A stretch of DNA of 11,442 nt from Alectryocaccomicrobium faecavium (GCA_018713425.1 DVOT01000105.1:1-11442); one strand, 5' to 3'; shown: positions 1 through 7,479, numbered from the stretch's first letter. Numbers and translations: made by a program. Notes: generated by a model not told the origin, from the sequence alone.

Positions 1-3000
1 AAGGCCGAGGCGTACGATATTGCGGGCGAAGGCGCCAACATTTCCATAGACAATACCTTTTCCAAATCCAACACAGCGCGTGAAACGGATGGCGAGTGGG
101 TGAATCTTACGCTTACGGGCCAAGCGGGGCCGGACCAGACGGAAGTGGTGGTTTTGCTGCGCGTGGGCTTTTATGGCGCAGAAAGCCGTGTGCGCGCGTG
201 GTTTGACGATGTGCGAATGGTGAAACTGGACAGCGCACCTGCGCAGGCTGTGAGCTTTGCGACCCTTGCGCCCGCGGGCAATGACGATGGGGGGCAGAGC
301 GATTCCTTTTTTGAGGAAGAAGCGGCGTCGGGCTATGAAACGCACAACGAACTGATCTTGCTCGCCGCCGTGCTGTTCGTCTTTTTGCTGGGCGCGGTTT
401 ACACGCAGCAGTTCCGCCGCGCGCACGGCGAACTTCGCGCGCGCAGCGCGCGGGGGATACTGGCCGTGGCGATGCTGTTCGCGCTCATTTTGCGCTGCGC
501 GATCGCGCTGTCGGTGCGCGGCTACGCGGTGGACATCAATTGCTTTGAGGCCTGGGCATACCGCATGTTGCATACCGGGCCGCTGGAATTTTATTCCGAT
601 CCCAACTATTTTTGCGATTATCCGCCGGTGTATCTCTTGCTGCTCTGGCCCATGGAAGCGCTGCGCACGGCCTTTGGCATCGCCTACGATAGCAACGCCC
701 ACTGGCTGATGATCAAGCTGGCGCCCATTTTGTTCGATTTGGCGGGCGCGGCCTATCTGTATGCCAACGCCAAGCAAAGCGCGGGCGAGCGCGTCGCGCT
801 GGTGCTGGCATGCCTGTATGCCTTCAATCCCATCGCCATTTTGGATAGCGCGGCCTGGGGCCAGGTGGACAGCGTGTTTACGCTGATGCTGGCCGTTGCC
901 GCGGTTTCCCTGGTGCGCGGCCGCTATCCGGTGGCGCTGCCCGTGTTTGCCCTGGCGGTGCTCACCAAGCCGCAAGCGCTGCTTTTTGCGCCGCTGGGCC
1001 TGATTTTCATCGTTGCCGCGCTGGTGCGCGCGCGGGATTATAAGGCGTGTCTGCGTGCGCTCGTGGGCTTGGCGGGCGCGCTGGTGCTCTTTTTGCTCAC
1101 GGGTTGCGTGTTCTCCGGCGGGCAAAACCCCGTTGTGTGGCTTTGGAACCTGTATACCAACACCGTTTCGGGCTACCGCTATGTGACCATCAACGCGATG
1201 AACCTGTATGAACTGTTCTCGCTGAACTGGGCTTCGCTGGCGGCTCACCCCGCGGCCACCGCCGTGGCCTTCGCGCTGTTTGTGGCGGCCTATCTGTTTT
1301 CGTTTTTCCTGGCGCTGCGCTCGAAAGCGCCCAAGCACTTGTTCCTGATCGCCGCGAGCTTGATCGCGCTGCTATTCGTGTTCGGCCCCATGATGCACGA
1401 GCGGTATGCCTTCCCGGCGCTGCTTTTGATGCTGATGGCCTATGCCGCGTGCCGCGATAAGCGCATTCTCTGCGCGTTTACGCTCCTTACAGCGGGGCTA
1501 TTCATCAACGTGAGCATGATTTTGCAGGATGGGCTGTATGAGGTTTCGCGCATCATCACCGGCGCGGAGCGGGTTTACCCCTGCATCGCGGCGCTTTTGA
1601 ACCTGGCGGGCGCGCTGTGCCTCGCGTGGACGGCGTTCGACGTGGTCGTCCGCGGGCGGGAAAAACCCTTCGCAGTGGAAACGCTCCCCGATCCGCACAA
1701 AGAGCGGCTCCTCGCCCCGGCGAACTATAAGCTCAACCTCAAGCGGTTGGATTACCTGCTCATCGCGGGCGTGACGGTGGTATATTCCGTGCTTGCCTTC
1801 ACCAACCTCGGATCCACGAAAGCGCCGCAGACGGCGTGGACGTCTTCCGCGCCCGGCGAAACCGTGACCATCGATTTGGGAACGGAGCAAACGTTCCATA
1901 TGACGTATTATGGCGGCGTGAGCACGTCCACCTTTACGGTGGAGCTCTCCCAGGATGGCGTGACATGGACGGAACCGCACGAAGCGCAGTTTTCCCAAGG
2001 CGTATGCTTCCGCTGGCTGTGGTACCAGCCCGGGGAGATGAGCGATTCTGGAAAATTCACGCCCTTGCAGAGTGGCTATCCCATGCAGACCGCTCGCTAT
2101 GTGCGCCTGCGCGCCGAGCGCGTGGGCCTAACCCTGCACGAAGTGGCTTTCCTGGATGAAAATGGCGCGGTTTTGCCCATTTCGGGCATTTCCCGCGATG
2201 GCGCGGCGGAAGAATTCGCCACGGACTTTACCCTGCTGACGGACGAGCAGGATACCGTGCCGCCGTATCCGTCCTATTACAACGGCACATATTTCGATGA
2301 AATCTACCATGCGCGCACGGCCTACGAGCATTTGAACGGCACTTCGGCCTATGAGTGGACGCATCCGCCGCTGGGCAAGGTGCTGATGATGATCGGCATC
2401 AAGCTCTTTGGCATGACGCCGTTCGGCTGGCGCTTTATGGGCGCGGTGATGGGCGTTTTGATGTTGCCGGTGATGTATCTGCTGGCCAAGCAGCTCACCA
2501 AGCGCACGGATCTATCCTGCATTGCCATGGTGCTGCTGGCACTGGATTCCATGCACTTTACGCAAACGCGCATCGCCACGATCGATAGCTATGTCGTGTT
2601 TTTCATCATGGTGATGTATCTGTTCATGATCCGGTATGTGCAGATGAGCTTCTTCCGCGAGCCCTTGTGGAAGACGTTGGTGCCACTGGGCCTGAGCGGC
2701 CTGTTTATGGGCTTCGCCTGGGCCAGCAAGTGGACGGGAATCTACGCCTCCGCCGGACTGGCGTTCCTCTTTTTCCTCACGGTGTATTGGCGCGCGCGCG
2801 AGTATTTTGGCGCGGAAGACCGCGAAAAAGTGCGCGGATTTGCGCGCAAGCTGGCCATTACGCTGGGCTGCTGCGTGGTGTTCTTCGTGGCGGTGCCGCT
2901 GGTGATTTATTATTGTTCGTACTATTGGCAGATGCTGCCCAGCGGCGGACTGACGGTGCAAAAGGTGCTGGATTTGCAGATCACCATGTTCAATTATCAC

Positions 3001-3507
3001 AACGATCTGGAAGCCACGCATTCCTTTGCCTCACCGTGGTATGAATGGCCCCTGATCGTGCGGCCCATGTGGTATTATTCCGGCGCGGATTTCATGCCCG
3101 CGGATATGGTGTCCTCCATTTCCTGCATGGGCAATCCCGCCGTGTGGTGGACGGGATTGGCGGCGCTCATCGTCTGCCTGTGGCGTCTGGCTGCGGAACG
3201 CAAAGTGAACCAGGGCATGTTCATCGTGGCGGTGGGATTCGCCTCGCAATATTTGCCGTGGGTGCTGATCTCGCGCTGCACGTTCATCTATCACTATTTT
3301 GCCAGCGTACCCTTTTTGATCCTGGCCATCGTCTTCGTGCTGGAGCGGATTCGGGCGCGCGACGCGCGGGCGTTCAAAGGCGCGTCCATCTTCCTGGTGG
3401 CCGCGGCCGCGGTGTTGTTTGCCATGTTCTATCCGCTGGAATCCGGCATGCCGGTGGCGCGCAGCTACGCGATGCTGCTGCGCTGGTTCAACTGGTACAA
3501 TTTCTAA
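1..3507 (+). CDS. Large multi-domain membrane glycosyltransferase (Gpi18-like + discoidin-like + PMT/GT39-like), 5' end outside window
   Basis: The frame is open from base 1, so the GTG at 100 is internal and the N-terminus lies upstream; 1168 residues are visible. Numbering from base 1: residues 1-75 are the end of a beta-rich domain with an AWFDDVRM strand typical of CBM4/9-like modules. A membrane segment follows at about 118-138. Residues 150-540 are multi-pass with VDINCFEAW, YPPVYLLLLWP, AWGQVDS (285-291) and LTKPQ, the pattern of Gpi18/GT87-type mannosyltransferases. Residues 608-727 resemble a discoidin (F5/8C) sandwich (VTIDLG, SQDGVTW, ARYVRLRAE). Residues 750-1168 are a protein-mannosyltransferase (PMT/GT39) module with the acidic pair D766-E767 in FDEIYHARTAYE, then HPPLGK (788-793) and many membrane helices. 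By family such enzymes use polyprenyl-phosphate sugars on the outer face of the membrane. The acceptor is unknown, possibly cell-surface protein or polymer. The stop lies 22 bases before yifB. Confidence 0.85.
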   Translation, partial: KAEAYDIAGEGANISIDNTFSKSNTARETDGEWVNLTLTGQAGPDQTEVVVLLRVGFYGAESRVRAWFDDVRMVKLDSAPAQAVSFATLAPAGNDDGGQSDSFFEEEAASGYETHNELILLAAVLFVFLLGAVYTQQFRRAHGELRARSARGILAVAMLFALILRCAIALSVRGYAVDINCFEAWAYRMLHTGPLEFYSDPNYFCDYPPVYLLLLWPMEALRTAFGIAYDSNAHWLMIKLAPILFDLAGAAYLYANAKQSAGERVALVLACLYAFNPIAILDSAAWGQVDSVFTLMLAVAAVSLVRGRYPVALPVFALAVLTKPQALLFAPLGLIFIVAALVRARDYKACLRALVGLAGALVLFLLTGCVFSGGQNPVVWLWNLYTNTVSGYRYVTINAMNLYELFSLNWASLAAHPAATAVAFALFVAAYLFSFFLALRSKAPKHLFLIAASLIALLFVFGPMMHERYAFPALLLMLMAYAACRDKRILCAFTLLTAGLFINVSMILQDGLYEVSRIITGAERVYPCIAALLNLAGALCLAWTAFDVVVRGREKPFAVETLPDPHKERLLAPANYKLNLKRLDYLLIAGVTVVYSVLAFTNLGSTKAPQTAWTSSAPGETVTIDLGTEQTFHMTYYGGVSTSTFTVELSQDGVTWTEPHEAQFSQGVCFRWLWYQPGEMSDSGKFTPLQSGYPMQTARYVRLRAERVGLTLHEVAFLDENGAVLPISGISRDGAAEEFATDFTLLTDEQDTVPPYPSYYNGTYFDEIYHARTAYEHLNGTSAYEWTHPPLGKVLMMIGIKLFGMTPFGWRFMGAVMGVLMLPVMYLLAKQLTKRTDLSCIAMVLLALDSMHFTQTRIATIDSYVVFFIMVMYLFMIRYVQMSFFREPLWKTLVPLGLSGLFMGFAWASKWTGIYASAGLAFLFFLTVYWRAREYFGAEDREKVRGFARKLAITLGCCVVFFVAVPLVIYYCSYYWQMLPSGGLTVQKVLDLQITMFNYHNDLEATHSFASPWYEWPLIVRPMWYYSGADFMPADMVSSISCMGNPAVWWTGLAALIVCLWRLAAERKVNQGMFIVAVGFASQYLPWVLISRCTFIYHYFASVPFLILAIVFVLERIRARDARAFKGASIFLVAAAAVLFAMFYPLESGMPVARSYAMLLRWFNWYNF

Positions 3508-3529
3508 CGCACGAAAGGACGGGATTCCT

Positions 3530-5059
3530 GTGCTCCACATCGTCACGAGCTTTGGCATCGCCGGGATCGACAGCTTTCCGGTGCGCGCGGAGGTGAACGT
3601 GAGCTTTGGCATGCCCGCGTTCGAAATCGTGGGCCTGCCAGACGCGACTGTGCGCGAATCCCGCGAGCGCGTAAAGGCGGCCATCCTGAACAGCGGTTAT
3701 AAGATGCCCGAGGAGCGCATCACGGTCAATCTCGCGCCCGCCGATCGGAAAAAGGAAGGCCCGAGCTTCGATTTGCCCATCGCGGTTGGTCTCTTGGCCT
3801 GTAAGCGCGATATTCCTGGCGCGGCGCTTGCGGGCGTGGCGTTTGTGGGCGAGCTTTCGCTCAATGGGGCCATTCAGCCGGTGCGCGGCGTGCTGCCAAT
3901 GGTGTTGGCCGCCCGCGCGCTGGGCCTGAGCGCCATTGTGCTTCCGCAGGCGAACGCCATGGAGGTGCGCTGTGTGGATGGAATCGCCATCCTTCCCGCC
4001 GGGAACCTGGAACAGGTGGTGGCGCATCTTTCCGGCAAGCGTCCCATTGAGCCGCTGGTTCCGGTTCCCTACAATCAGCTCATGGCCCAGCGCACGCCTA
4101 GCGCGGATTTCATGCACGTCAAGGGCCAGAAGGCCGCCAAACGTGCGCTGGAAATCGCCGCCGCGGGCGGGCACAATGTGTTGCTCATTGGGCCGCCGGG
4201 CTCGGGCAAGACGTTGCTCGCGCGTTGTATTCCCTCTATTTTGCCGGATATGAGCTTTGAAGAGGCGCTGGAGGTCACGCGCATCCATTCCGTTTCCGGC
4301 TCGGTGCCCGAGGCTGGTTTGATCACCGAACGGCCCTTCCGTTCGCCACACCACACGGCTTCCCAGGCCTCGCTGGTGGGCGGCGGTTCCAACGCTATGC
4401 CGGGGGAAATTTCCAAGGCCCACAATGGCGTTTTGTTTTTGGATGAGCTGCCGGAGTATGCCCGCACGGTGCTGGAAACCCTGCGCCAACCCATGGAAGA
4501 CGGCTTTGTGACCATCACCCGCGCGAATGCGACCGCTTCTTATCCTTCTGCTTTCATGCTGGTGTGCTCCATGAATCCGTGTCCCTGTGGCAATTATGGC
4601 TCCAAAACCAAGCAATGCCGCTGCTCGCCGGTGGAAATCCGCCGCTATCTCAACCGGGTTTCTGGCCCGCTGCTCGATCGCATCGATTTGCATGTGGAAG
4701 TCGTTTCCATGGAGGCGCACGACATCGCCAGCGCTGCGCTGGAGGAACCTTCTTCCGCCATCCGGGCGCGGGTGGTGGCCGCGCGGGAGATTCAAGCCGC
4801 GCGCTATGCCAATTCGTCCATTCGTTCCAATGCACGCTTGGACGCCCGTTCGCTCGCGCTGCATTGCCATATGACGCGCGCGGCGGACGCGCTGCTCGCC
4901 CAGGCTTGCAGCGCGATGGGTCTGTCCAACCGCGCCGCCACGCGCGTGATCAAGGTCGCGCGCACCATCGCGGATCTCGCCGCTTCCGAAGAAATCCAGG
5001 ATGTCCACCTCGCCGAAGCCGTGCAATACCGCTCGCTCGATCGCAAATATTGGGGATAG
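3530..5059 (+). CDS. yifB: YifB/ComM-family Mg-chelatase-like AAA+ ATPase
   Basis: This 509-residue protein has the usual family length. Domains in order: an N-terminal ChlI/Lon-protease-like fold (about 18-140; GIDSFPVRAEV, FEIVGLPDATVRESRERV, ADRKKEGPSFDLPIA); the AAA+ core (about 190-395) with Walker A GPPGSGKT at 221-228, Walker B VLFLDE at 301-306 and a Cys cluster CPCGNYG...CRC at 351-365; and a C-terminal Mg-chelatase-C helical domain (about 405-500). The GTG at 3530 is chosen because the product then begins MLHIVTSFGIAGID, as in homologues, with AAAGGA at 3514-3519. The open frame reaches further upstream but inside the preceding gene. In proteobacteria ComM is a hexameric helicase that extends branch migration during transformation. 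The role in spore-formers is not established, and it has no true link to chlorophyll synthesis. The dprA neighbour common in Firmicutes is absent. It is probably cotranscribed with the upstream gene (22-base gap). Confidence 0.95.
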   Translation: MLHIVTSFGIAGIDSFPVRAEVNVSFGMPAFEIVGLPDATVRESRERVKAAILNSGYKMPEERITVNLAPADRKKEGPSFDLPIAVGLLACKRDIPGAALAGVAFVGELSLNGAIQPVRGVLPMVLAARALGLSAIVLPQANAMEVRCVDGIAILPAGNLEQVVAHLSGKRPIEPLVPVPYNQLMAQRTPSADFMHVKGQKAAKRALEIAAAGGHNVLLIGPPGSGKTLLARCIPSILPDMSFEEALEVTRIHSVSGSVPEAGLITERPFRSPHHTASQASLVGGGSNAMPGEISKAHNGVLFLDELPEYARTVLETLRQPMEDGFVTITRANATASYPSAFMLVCSMNPCPCGNYGSKTKQCRCSPVEIRRYLNRVSGPLLDRIDLHVEVVSMEAHDIASAALEEPSSAIRARVVAAREIQAARYANSSIRSNARLDARSLALHCHMTRAADALLAQACSAMGLSNRAATRVIKVARTIADLAASEEIQDVHLAEAVQYRSLDRKYWG

Positions 5060-5081
5060 GCAATTTTTATCGCATAAAATA

Positions 5082-5104
5082 GGCGCTGCCATCGCTGGCA
5101 CGCC
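5082..5104 (+). other. Stable hairpin in the 3' UTR of yifB
   Basis: GGCG (5082-5085) pairs with CGCC (5101-5104), and TGCCA (5087-5091) pairs with TGGCA (5096-5100), leaving one bulged C and a TCGC loop. No T-run follows, so it is not itself a terminator. It sits 13 bases before the terminator hairpin at 5118-5152. It could protect the 3' end of the mRNA or belong to a dispersed repeat family; the window alone cannot decide. Confidence 0.5.
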
Positions 5105-5117
5105 GGAAATTCGCAAC

Positions 5118-5152
5118 GCTCCCAGTCCTTGAATGGACTGGGGGCTTTTTTT
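5118..5152 (+). terminator. Rho-independent terminator after yifB
   Basis: A GC-rich stem of 11 pairs, with one T-G wobble: 5118-5128 against 5135-5145, core CCCAGTCC/GGACTGGG, loop TTGAAT. Seven T follow at 5146-5152. It closes the glycosyltransferase-yifB unit. Confidence 0.9.
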
Positions 5153-5440
5153 ATGCCTATGCGCGGAAGGGCATTCGCCAAACGAGTGGTTTGGGCAAAT
5201 ATGTCGAAAAGGTTGGGCGGTCCCATAAAAGCGAGTGCCGCGCGCTGGCCTGTCCTTCATGCCGCAAAGGCGGAAATGCATTTTGTGATACCTACGCAAA
5301 GCGAAAAAAGTGCGCAACAAGCCGACACGCGGAGGCGTCTATCCGCTGGCGGAATCGAACGATTGGCATATAGAAATGACGGATATAGGTATTTGTGCGA
5401 ATTGTCACGAATAAGCGCGAAATATCGCGCATAAAATATC
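5153..5440. other. Intergenic stretch without a supported gene, AT-richer toward spoIIGA
   Basis: No open frame here has a credible ribosome binding site or a family resemblance. The one plus-strand frame that crosses it starts inside the terminator. Visible signals are an exact Spo0A-box heptamer TGTCGAA at 5202-5208, rather far from spoIIGA, and a 6-bp inverted repeat GCGCGA-AATA-TCGCGC at 5415-5430. Composition shifts from GC-rich to AT-rich at about 5370. Confidence 0.5.
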
Positions 5441-5446
5441 ATATAT

Positions 5447-5500
5447 CGTACAATAATACGACAATAGAATTCAGATTTTGGCCTCGAATTTCCATATACT
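5447..5500 (+). promoter_or_regulatory. Probable Spo0A-activated promoter of spoIIGA-sigE
   Basis: A TATACT -10 lies at 5495-5500. There is no consensus -35 at normal spacing, as expected for an activator-dependent promoter. About 30-50 bases upstream, two ACAATA units (5450-5455 and 5461-5466) repeat with an 11-base period. The second belongs to TACGACAA (5457-5464), 7 of 8 matches to the reverse Spo0A box TTCGACAA. In B. subtilis the spoIIG promoter likewise has Spo0A sites just upstream of and overlapping a displaced -35, so position and gene order support the call. Start of transcription would be near 5507. The box match is imperfect, hence moderate confidence. Confidence 0.5.
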
Positions 5501-5524
5501 GGAAACGTCGGGAGGGAACAGGCT

Positions 5525-6337
5525 GTGGAGGTGAGCATTGAATACTATTTGCTGGTCAACTTGGGGATGAATTTCCTCACGTTGGCCGCGATAGCCCGCT
5601 GCAGAGGACAAGTGCGCTGGATCGCGTTGATTTGCGCGGCGGCGGCCGGCGCCGTGTACGCGGTGTTGATGCAATTGGCGGCGTTCAGCGCGCTAAAGCA
5701 TCCGGCGCTGCGGATTGCGCTAACGCTTCTTATGGCGGTCATCGCCCTGCGTCCAGTGGGCATGCGGGACGCGCTGAGCGCGATGGCTATGCTGCTGGGC
5801 GGCTCAGCGTTGCTGGGCGGCGCGCAACTGGTGGCCATGGAAGTGGTGCATGCGCGCGCCGGCGCGGCGCTGGCGCTGGGCGGCGCGCTGGGAACGCTGC
5901 TGTTGCTTTCTCTGTTCCGGGCGAAGATCAACCGCATGGAAAAGTGGGAAGTGCAAGTGGTGGCCTTTAAGCGCGGCCAACAGGCGCGGTTTACGGCGCT
6001 GATCGATACGGGTAACCGGCTACACGAACCCATTAGCGGCTTGCCGGTGATGATTGTGGAACAAAGGCGGATTGAGCGGCTGTTGCCCTATGGCTTTTGC
6101 GAGGGGGAGGCGCACGAAGGGTTTCGCCGGGTGGCGTATGGCGGCATGGGCGGCAACGGCTATTTGAGCGCTTTTCGGCCGGACGAGCTGCTCGTGAATT
6201 ATTCGTCGGGTTGGATGCGCGCGCCAGCCATATGGATTGGCGTGTATCCCGGCCGCATGCCCGGCGGCGTGTGCGCGCTGGCCCCGGCGTTGCTGGGCAC
6301 GGTTGGCGCGGAAAGCGCAAGGAAGCAGGCGCAATGA
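5525..6337 (+). CDS. spoIIGA: Sigma-E processing peptidase SpoIIGA
   Basis: A 270-residue membrane-anchored aspartic protease that cleaves pro-sigma-E at the septal membrane facing the mother cell, when triggered by SpoIIR. The N-terminal half (about 5-132) has about five hydrophobic segments, beginning with the typical YYLLVNLGMNFLTL. The C-terminal domain carries the catalytic motif D161-TGN (ALIDTGNRLHEP), followed by GLPVMIVE. It is somewhat shorter than the roughly 310 residues of B. subtilis. The GTG at 5525 is chosen for its GGAGG at 5511-5515, 9 bases upstream; a GTG at 5531 has no usable spacing. The stop overlaps an ATG (ATGA at 6334) and sigE starts 18 bases later. The order spoIIGA-sigE is the conserved one. 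Confidence 0.96.
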   Translation: MEVSIEYYLLVNLGMNFLTLAAIARCRGQVRWIALICAAAAGAVYAVLMQLAAFSALKHPALRIALTLLMAVIALRPVGMRDALSAMAMLLGGSALLGGAQLVAMEVVHARAGAALALGGALGTLLLLSLFRAKINRMEKWEVQVVAFKRGQQARFTALIDTGNRLHEPISGLPVMIVEQRRIERLLPYGFCEGEAHEGFRRVAYGGMGGNGYLSAFRPDELLVNYSSGWMRAPAIWIGVYPGRMPGGVCALAPALLGTVGAESARKQAQ

Positions 6338-6354
6338 TAAAGGAGGATGAAGGC

Positions 6355-7071
6355 ATGGCGGCATGGGCGGCGCGGAGCGTGCGGCAAACGGTGTATGGAT
6401 TGATTGTGAGGTTTCATCGGGGGTCGGTATGTTACATCGGCGGGAGCGACCTGCTGCCGCCTCCGCTTACCAGAGATGAGGAGGAAGAAATGATGCAAAG
6501 GATGATGCAAAGCGACCCCAAGGCGCGCTCGGCGCTGATCGAGCATAATTTGCGGCTGGTCGTTTACATTGCGCGCAAATTTGAAAACACGGGCATCGGC
6601 ATAGAGGATTTGATCTCCATCGGCACGATTGGCTTGATCAAGGCCGTGAATTCCTTTAATCCCGAAAAGAAGATCAAACTTGCCACGTATGCCTCGCGCT
6701 GCATTGAAAACGAAATCCTTATGGTGCTGCGGCGCACAAATCGCCTGAAGCTGGAGGTTTCTTTCGATGAGCCGCTCAACACCGATTGGGATGGCAACGA
6801 ACTGTTGCTTTCGGACATTCTCGGCACCGAGCCGGATATCGTTTCCCGGGATTTGGACAACGACGCCGAACGCCAAATGCTGCACGACGCGATCCGCCGC
6901 TTAAACGAGCGGGAACGCGAAATCATTGAGTTGCGCTATGGCATGGCCGATGGCCAGGAACATACGCAAAAAGAAGTGGCGGATTTGCTCGGCATTAGCC
7001 AAAGTTACATATCCCGCCTGGAAAAGCGGATCATCGGCAAGCTGCACAACGAAATGGCGCAAATGGCCTAA
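6355..7071 (+). CDS. sigE: RNA polymerase sporulation sigma factor sigma-E (pro-form)
   Basis: 238 residues, matching B. subtilis sigma-E (239). An N-terminal pro-sequence (about 1-27) precedes CYIGGSDLLPPPL. Region 2 (about 53-125) holds the near-invariant stretches NLRLVVYIARKFENTG, EDLISIGTIGLIKAVN and KLATYASRCIENEI. Region 4.2 has the helix-turn-helix KEVADLLGISQSYISRLEKR (206-225). The ATG at 6355 is chosen over the overlapping ATG at 6334 because AAGGAGG at 6340-6346 sits 8 bases before it, and because the length then equals that of homologues. The factor drives early mother-cell genes after SpoIIGA removes the pro-sequence. Transcription is expected from the spoIIGA promoter. Unlike most Bacilli and Clostridia, sigG does not follow. 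Confidence 0.98.
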   Translation: MAAWAARSVRQTVYGLIVRFHRGSVCYIGGSDLLPPPLTRDEEEEMMQRMMQSDPKARSALIEHNLRLVVYIARKFENTGIGIEDLISIGTIGLIKAVNSFNPEKKIKLATYASRCIENEILMVLRRTNRLKLEVSFDEPLNTDWDGNELLLSDILGTEPDIVSRDLDNDAERQMLHDAIRRLNEREREIIELRYGMADGQEHTQKEVADLLGISQSYISRLEKRIIGKLHNEMAQMA

Positions 7072-7076
7072 ACGGT

Positions 7077-7187
7077 TTATGAATGCAGATTGCGGTATTG
7101 CCCTGGCGTCAGTCCTTCTGCTTGCTTAAATTTTTGGATGATGGATTGCAACAAAGAGTCGATGATTGGGTTGCAAAAATTTCCAAC
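7077..7187 (-). pseudogene. 3' remnant of an AraC-family regulator gene (minus strand)
   Basis: On the minus strand, reading down to a TAA at 7079-7077, the frame encodes VG...IIQKFKQAEGLTPGQYRNLHS. This is the end of an AraC/XylS DNA-binding domain, whose signature is F-K-x-x-x-G-x-T-P-x-x-Y-R near the C-terminus. Upstream of about 7187 the resemblance ends and the frame runs into the coat-type gene on the other strand. About six extra residues between the VG and KFKQ elements suggest decay. There is no start, ribosome binding site or N-terminal domain. Its end lies 5 bases from the sigE stop, in convergent orientation. I read it as a decayed leftover of a gene once present here; a chance match over so short a stretch cannot be fully excluded. 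Confidence 0.5.
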
Positions 7188-7215
7188 CATAATTTTTGCG
7201 CTTCGCGGCATGCTA
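7187..7215 (+). promoter_or_regulatory. Possible sigma-G/sigma-F-type promoter of the coat gene pair
   Basis: CATGCTA at 7209-7215 fits the CATnnTA -10 of sigma-G. CCATA at 7187-7191, 17 bases upstream, fits 4 of 5 of the GYATR -35. An alternative sigma-E-type -10, CATAATTT (CATAnnnT) at 7188-7195, has no good -35. No sigma-A promoter is evident between sigE and 7258, although read-through from sigE is possible because no terminator is seen. Confidence 0.25.
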
Positions 7216-7235
7216 AAAAGGCCGAAAGGCTTCAA

Positions 7236-7250
7236 ACCATGCCAGGGAGG
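7236..7250 (+). repeat. 15-base direct repeat, copy 1 (before coat-type gene)
   Basis: ACCATGCCAGGGAGG occurs here and again at 9958-9972. It includes the ribosome binding site of the coat-type gene. Extended three bases to the left, the two copies agree at 17 of 18 positions. Confidence 0.9.
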
Positions 7251-7257
7251 GAAACGC

Positions 7258-7467
7258 ATGCAGGCAACGCAGACAACTTCGATCCAGGCGAAGAGCCTCA
7301 CCATTTTGGAAGACCAGCTTCAGCACGAATTTCTCGCGTGCAAGAAAGCCCGCTTCTATGCGCAGCAAATGCAGGACGCCCAGTTGCGCGGCGTCGCGTC
7401 GCAAATCGCCGACGCGCATTGCCAGCGGTATGACCGGCTTTTCAACTATTTGAACGCGCACGCATAA
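7258..7467 (+). CDS. Small coat-associated protein paired with a CotF-like protein
   Basis: 69 residues, predicted almost wholly helical, with LEDQLQHEFLACKKARFYAQ followed by QLRGVASQIADAHCQRYDRLFNYLN. This is the two-helix ferritin-like half pattern seen in short clostridial spore coat-type proteins encoded next to CotF homologues. The ATG at 7258 is chosen for GGGAGG at 7245-7250, 7 bases away; the longer frame back to 7090 is spacer sequence overlapping the AraC remnant. It is 12 bases ahead of the CotF-like gene and surely cotranscribed with it. No transmembrane or signal segment is seen. The function is inferred from the partner; I do not recognise a named gene. Confidence 0.8.
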   Translation: MQATQTTSIQAKSLTILEDQLQHEFLACKKARFYAQQMQDAQLRGVASQIADAHCQRYDRLFNYLNAHA

Positions 7468-7479
7468 GGAGGAACGGCG

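Noticed and set aside
3488..5320. 610-codon open frame on the minus strand opposite yifB
   Set aside because: It is a by-product of GC-rich codon use in yifB: low-complexity Arg/His/Gly-rich product, no family resemblance, and it runs through the terminator and the neighbouring gene's end.
5345..5375. tRNA T-arm-like sequence on the minus strand (TTCGATT next to CCGCCA)
   Set aside because: The bases flanking the loop do not pair to a T-stem, and no acceptor or anticodon arm can be drawn.
5393..5410. Rex/CRP-like palindrome TTGTGCGAATTGTCACGA
   Set aside because: Only about 10 of 14 informative positions fit the Rex operator and the central AA/TT are missing; no redox gene follows. It is too weak to call.
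5129..5434. 101-codon plus-strand frame in the yifB-spoIIGA gap
   Set aside because: Starts inside the terminator loop, lacks a ribosome binding site and resembles nothing known.
6334..6354. Upstream ATG for sigE overlapping the spoIIGA stop
   Set aside because: No suitable ribosome binding site; the AAGGAGG at 6340-6346 would lie inside the gene and points to 6355.
7219..7232. Small hairpin with a GAAA loop ahead of the coat-type gene
   Set aside because: Only about five pairs including a G-T, with no T-run; it is not a terminator and could arise by chance.
7090..7257. N-terminal extension of the 69-residue coat-type protein to 125 residues
   Set aside because: The extension covers the antisense of the AraC remnant, has no ribosome binding site at 7090, and a strong GGGAGG marks 7258.
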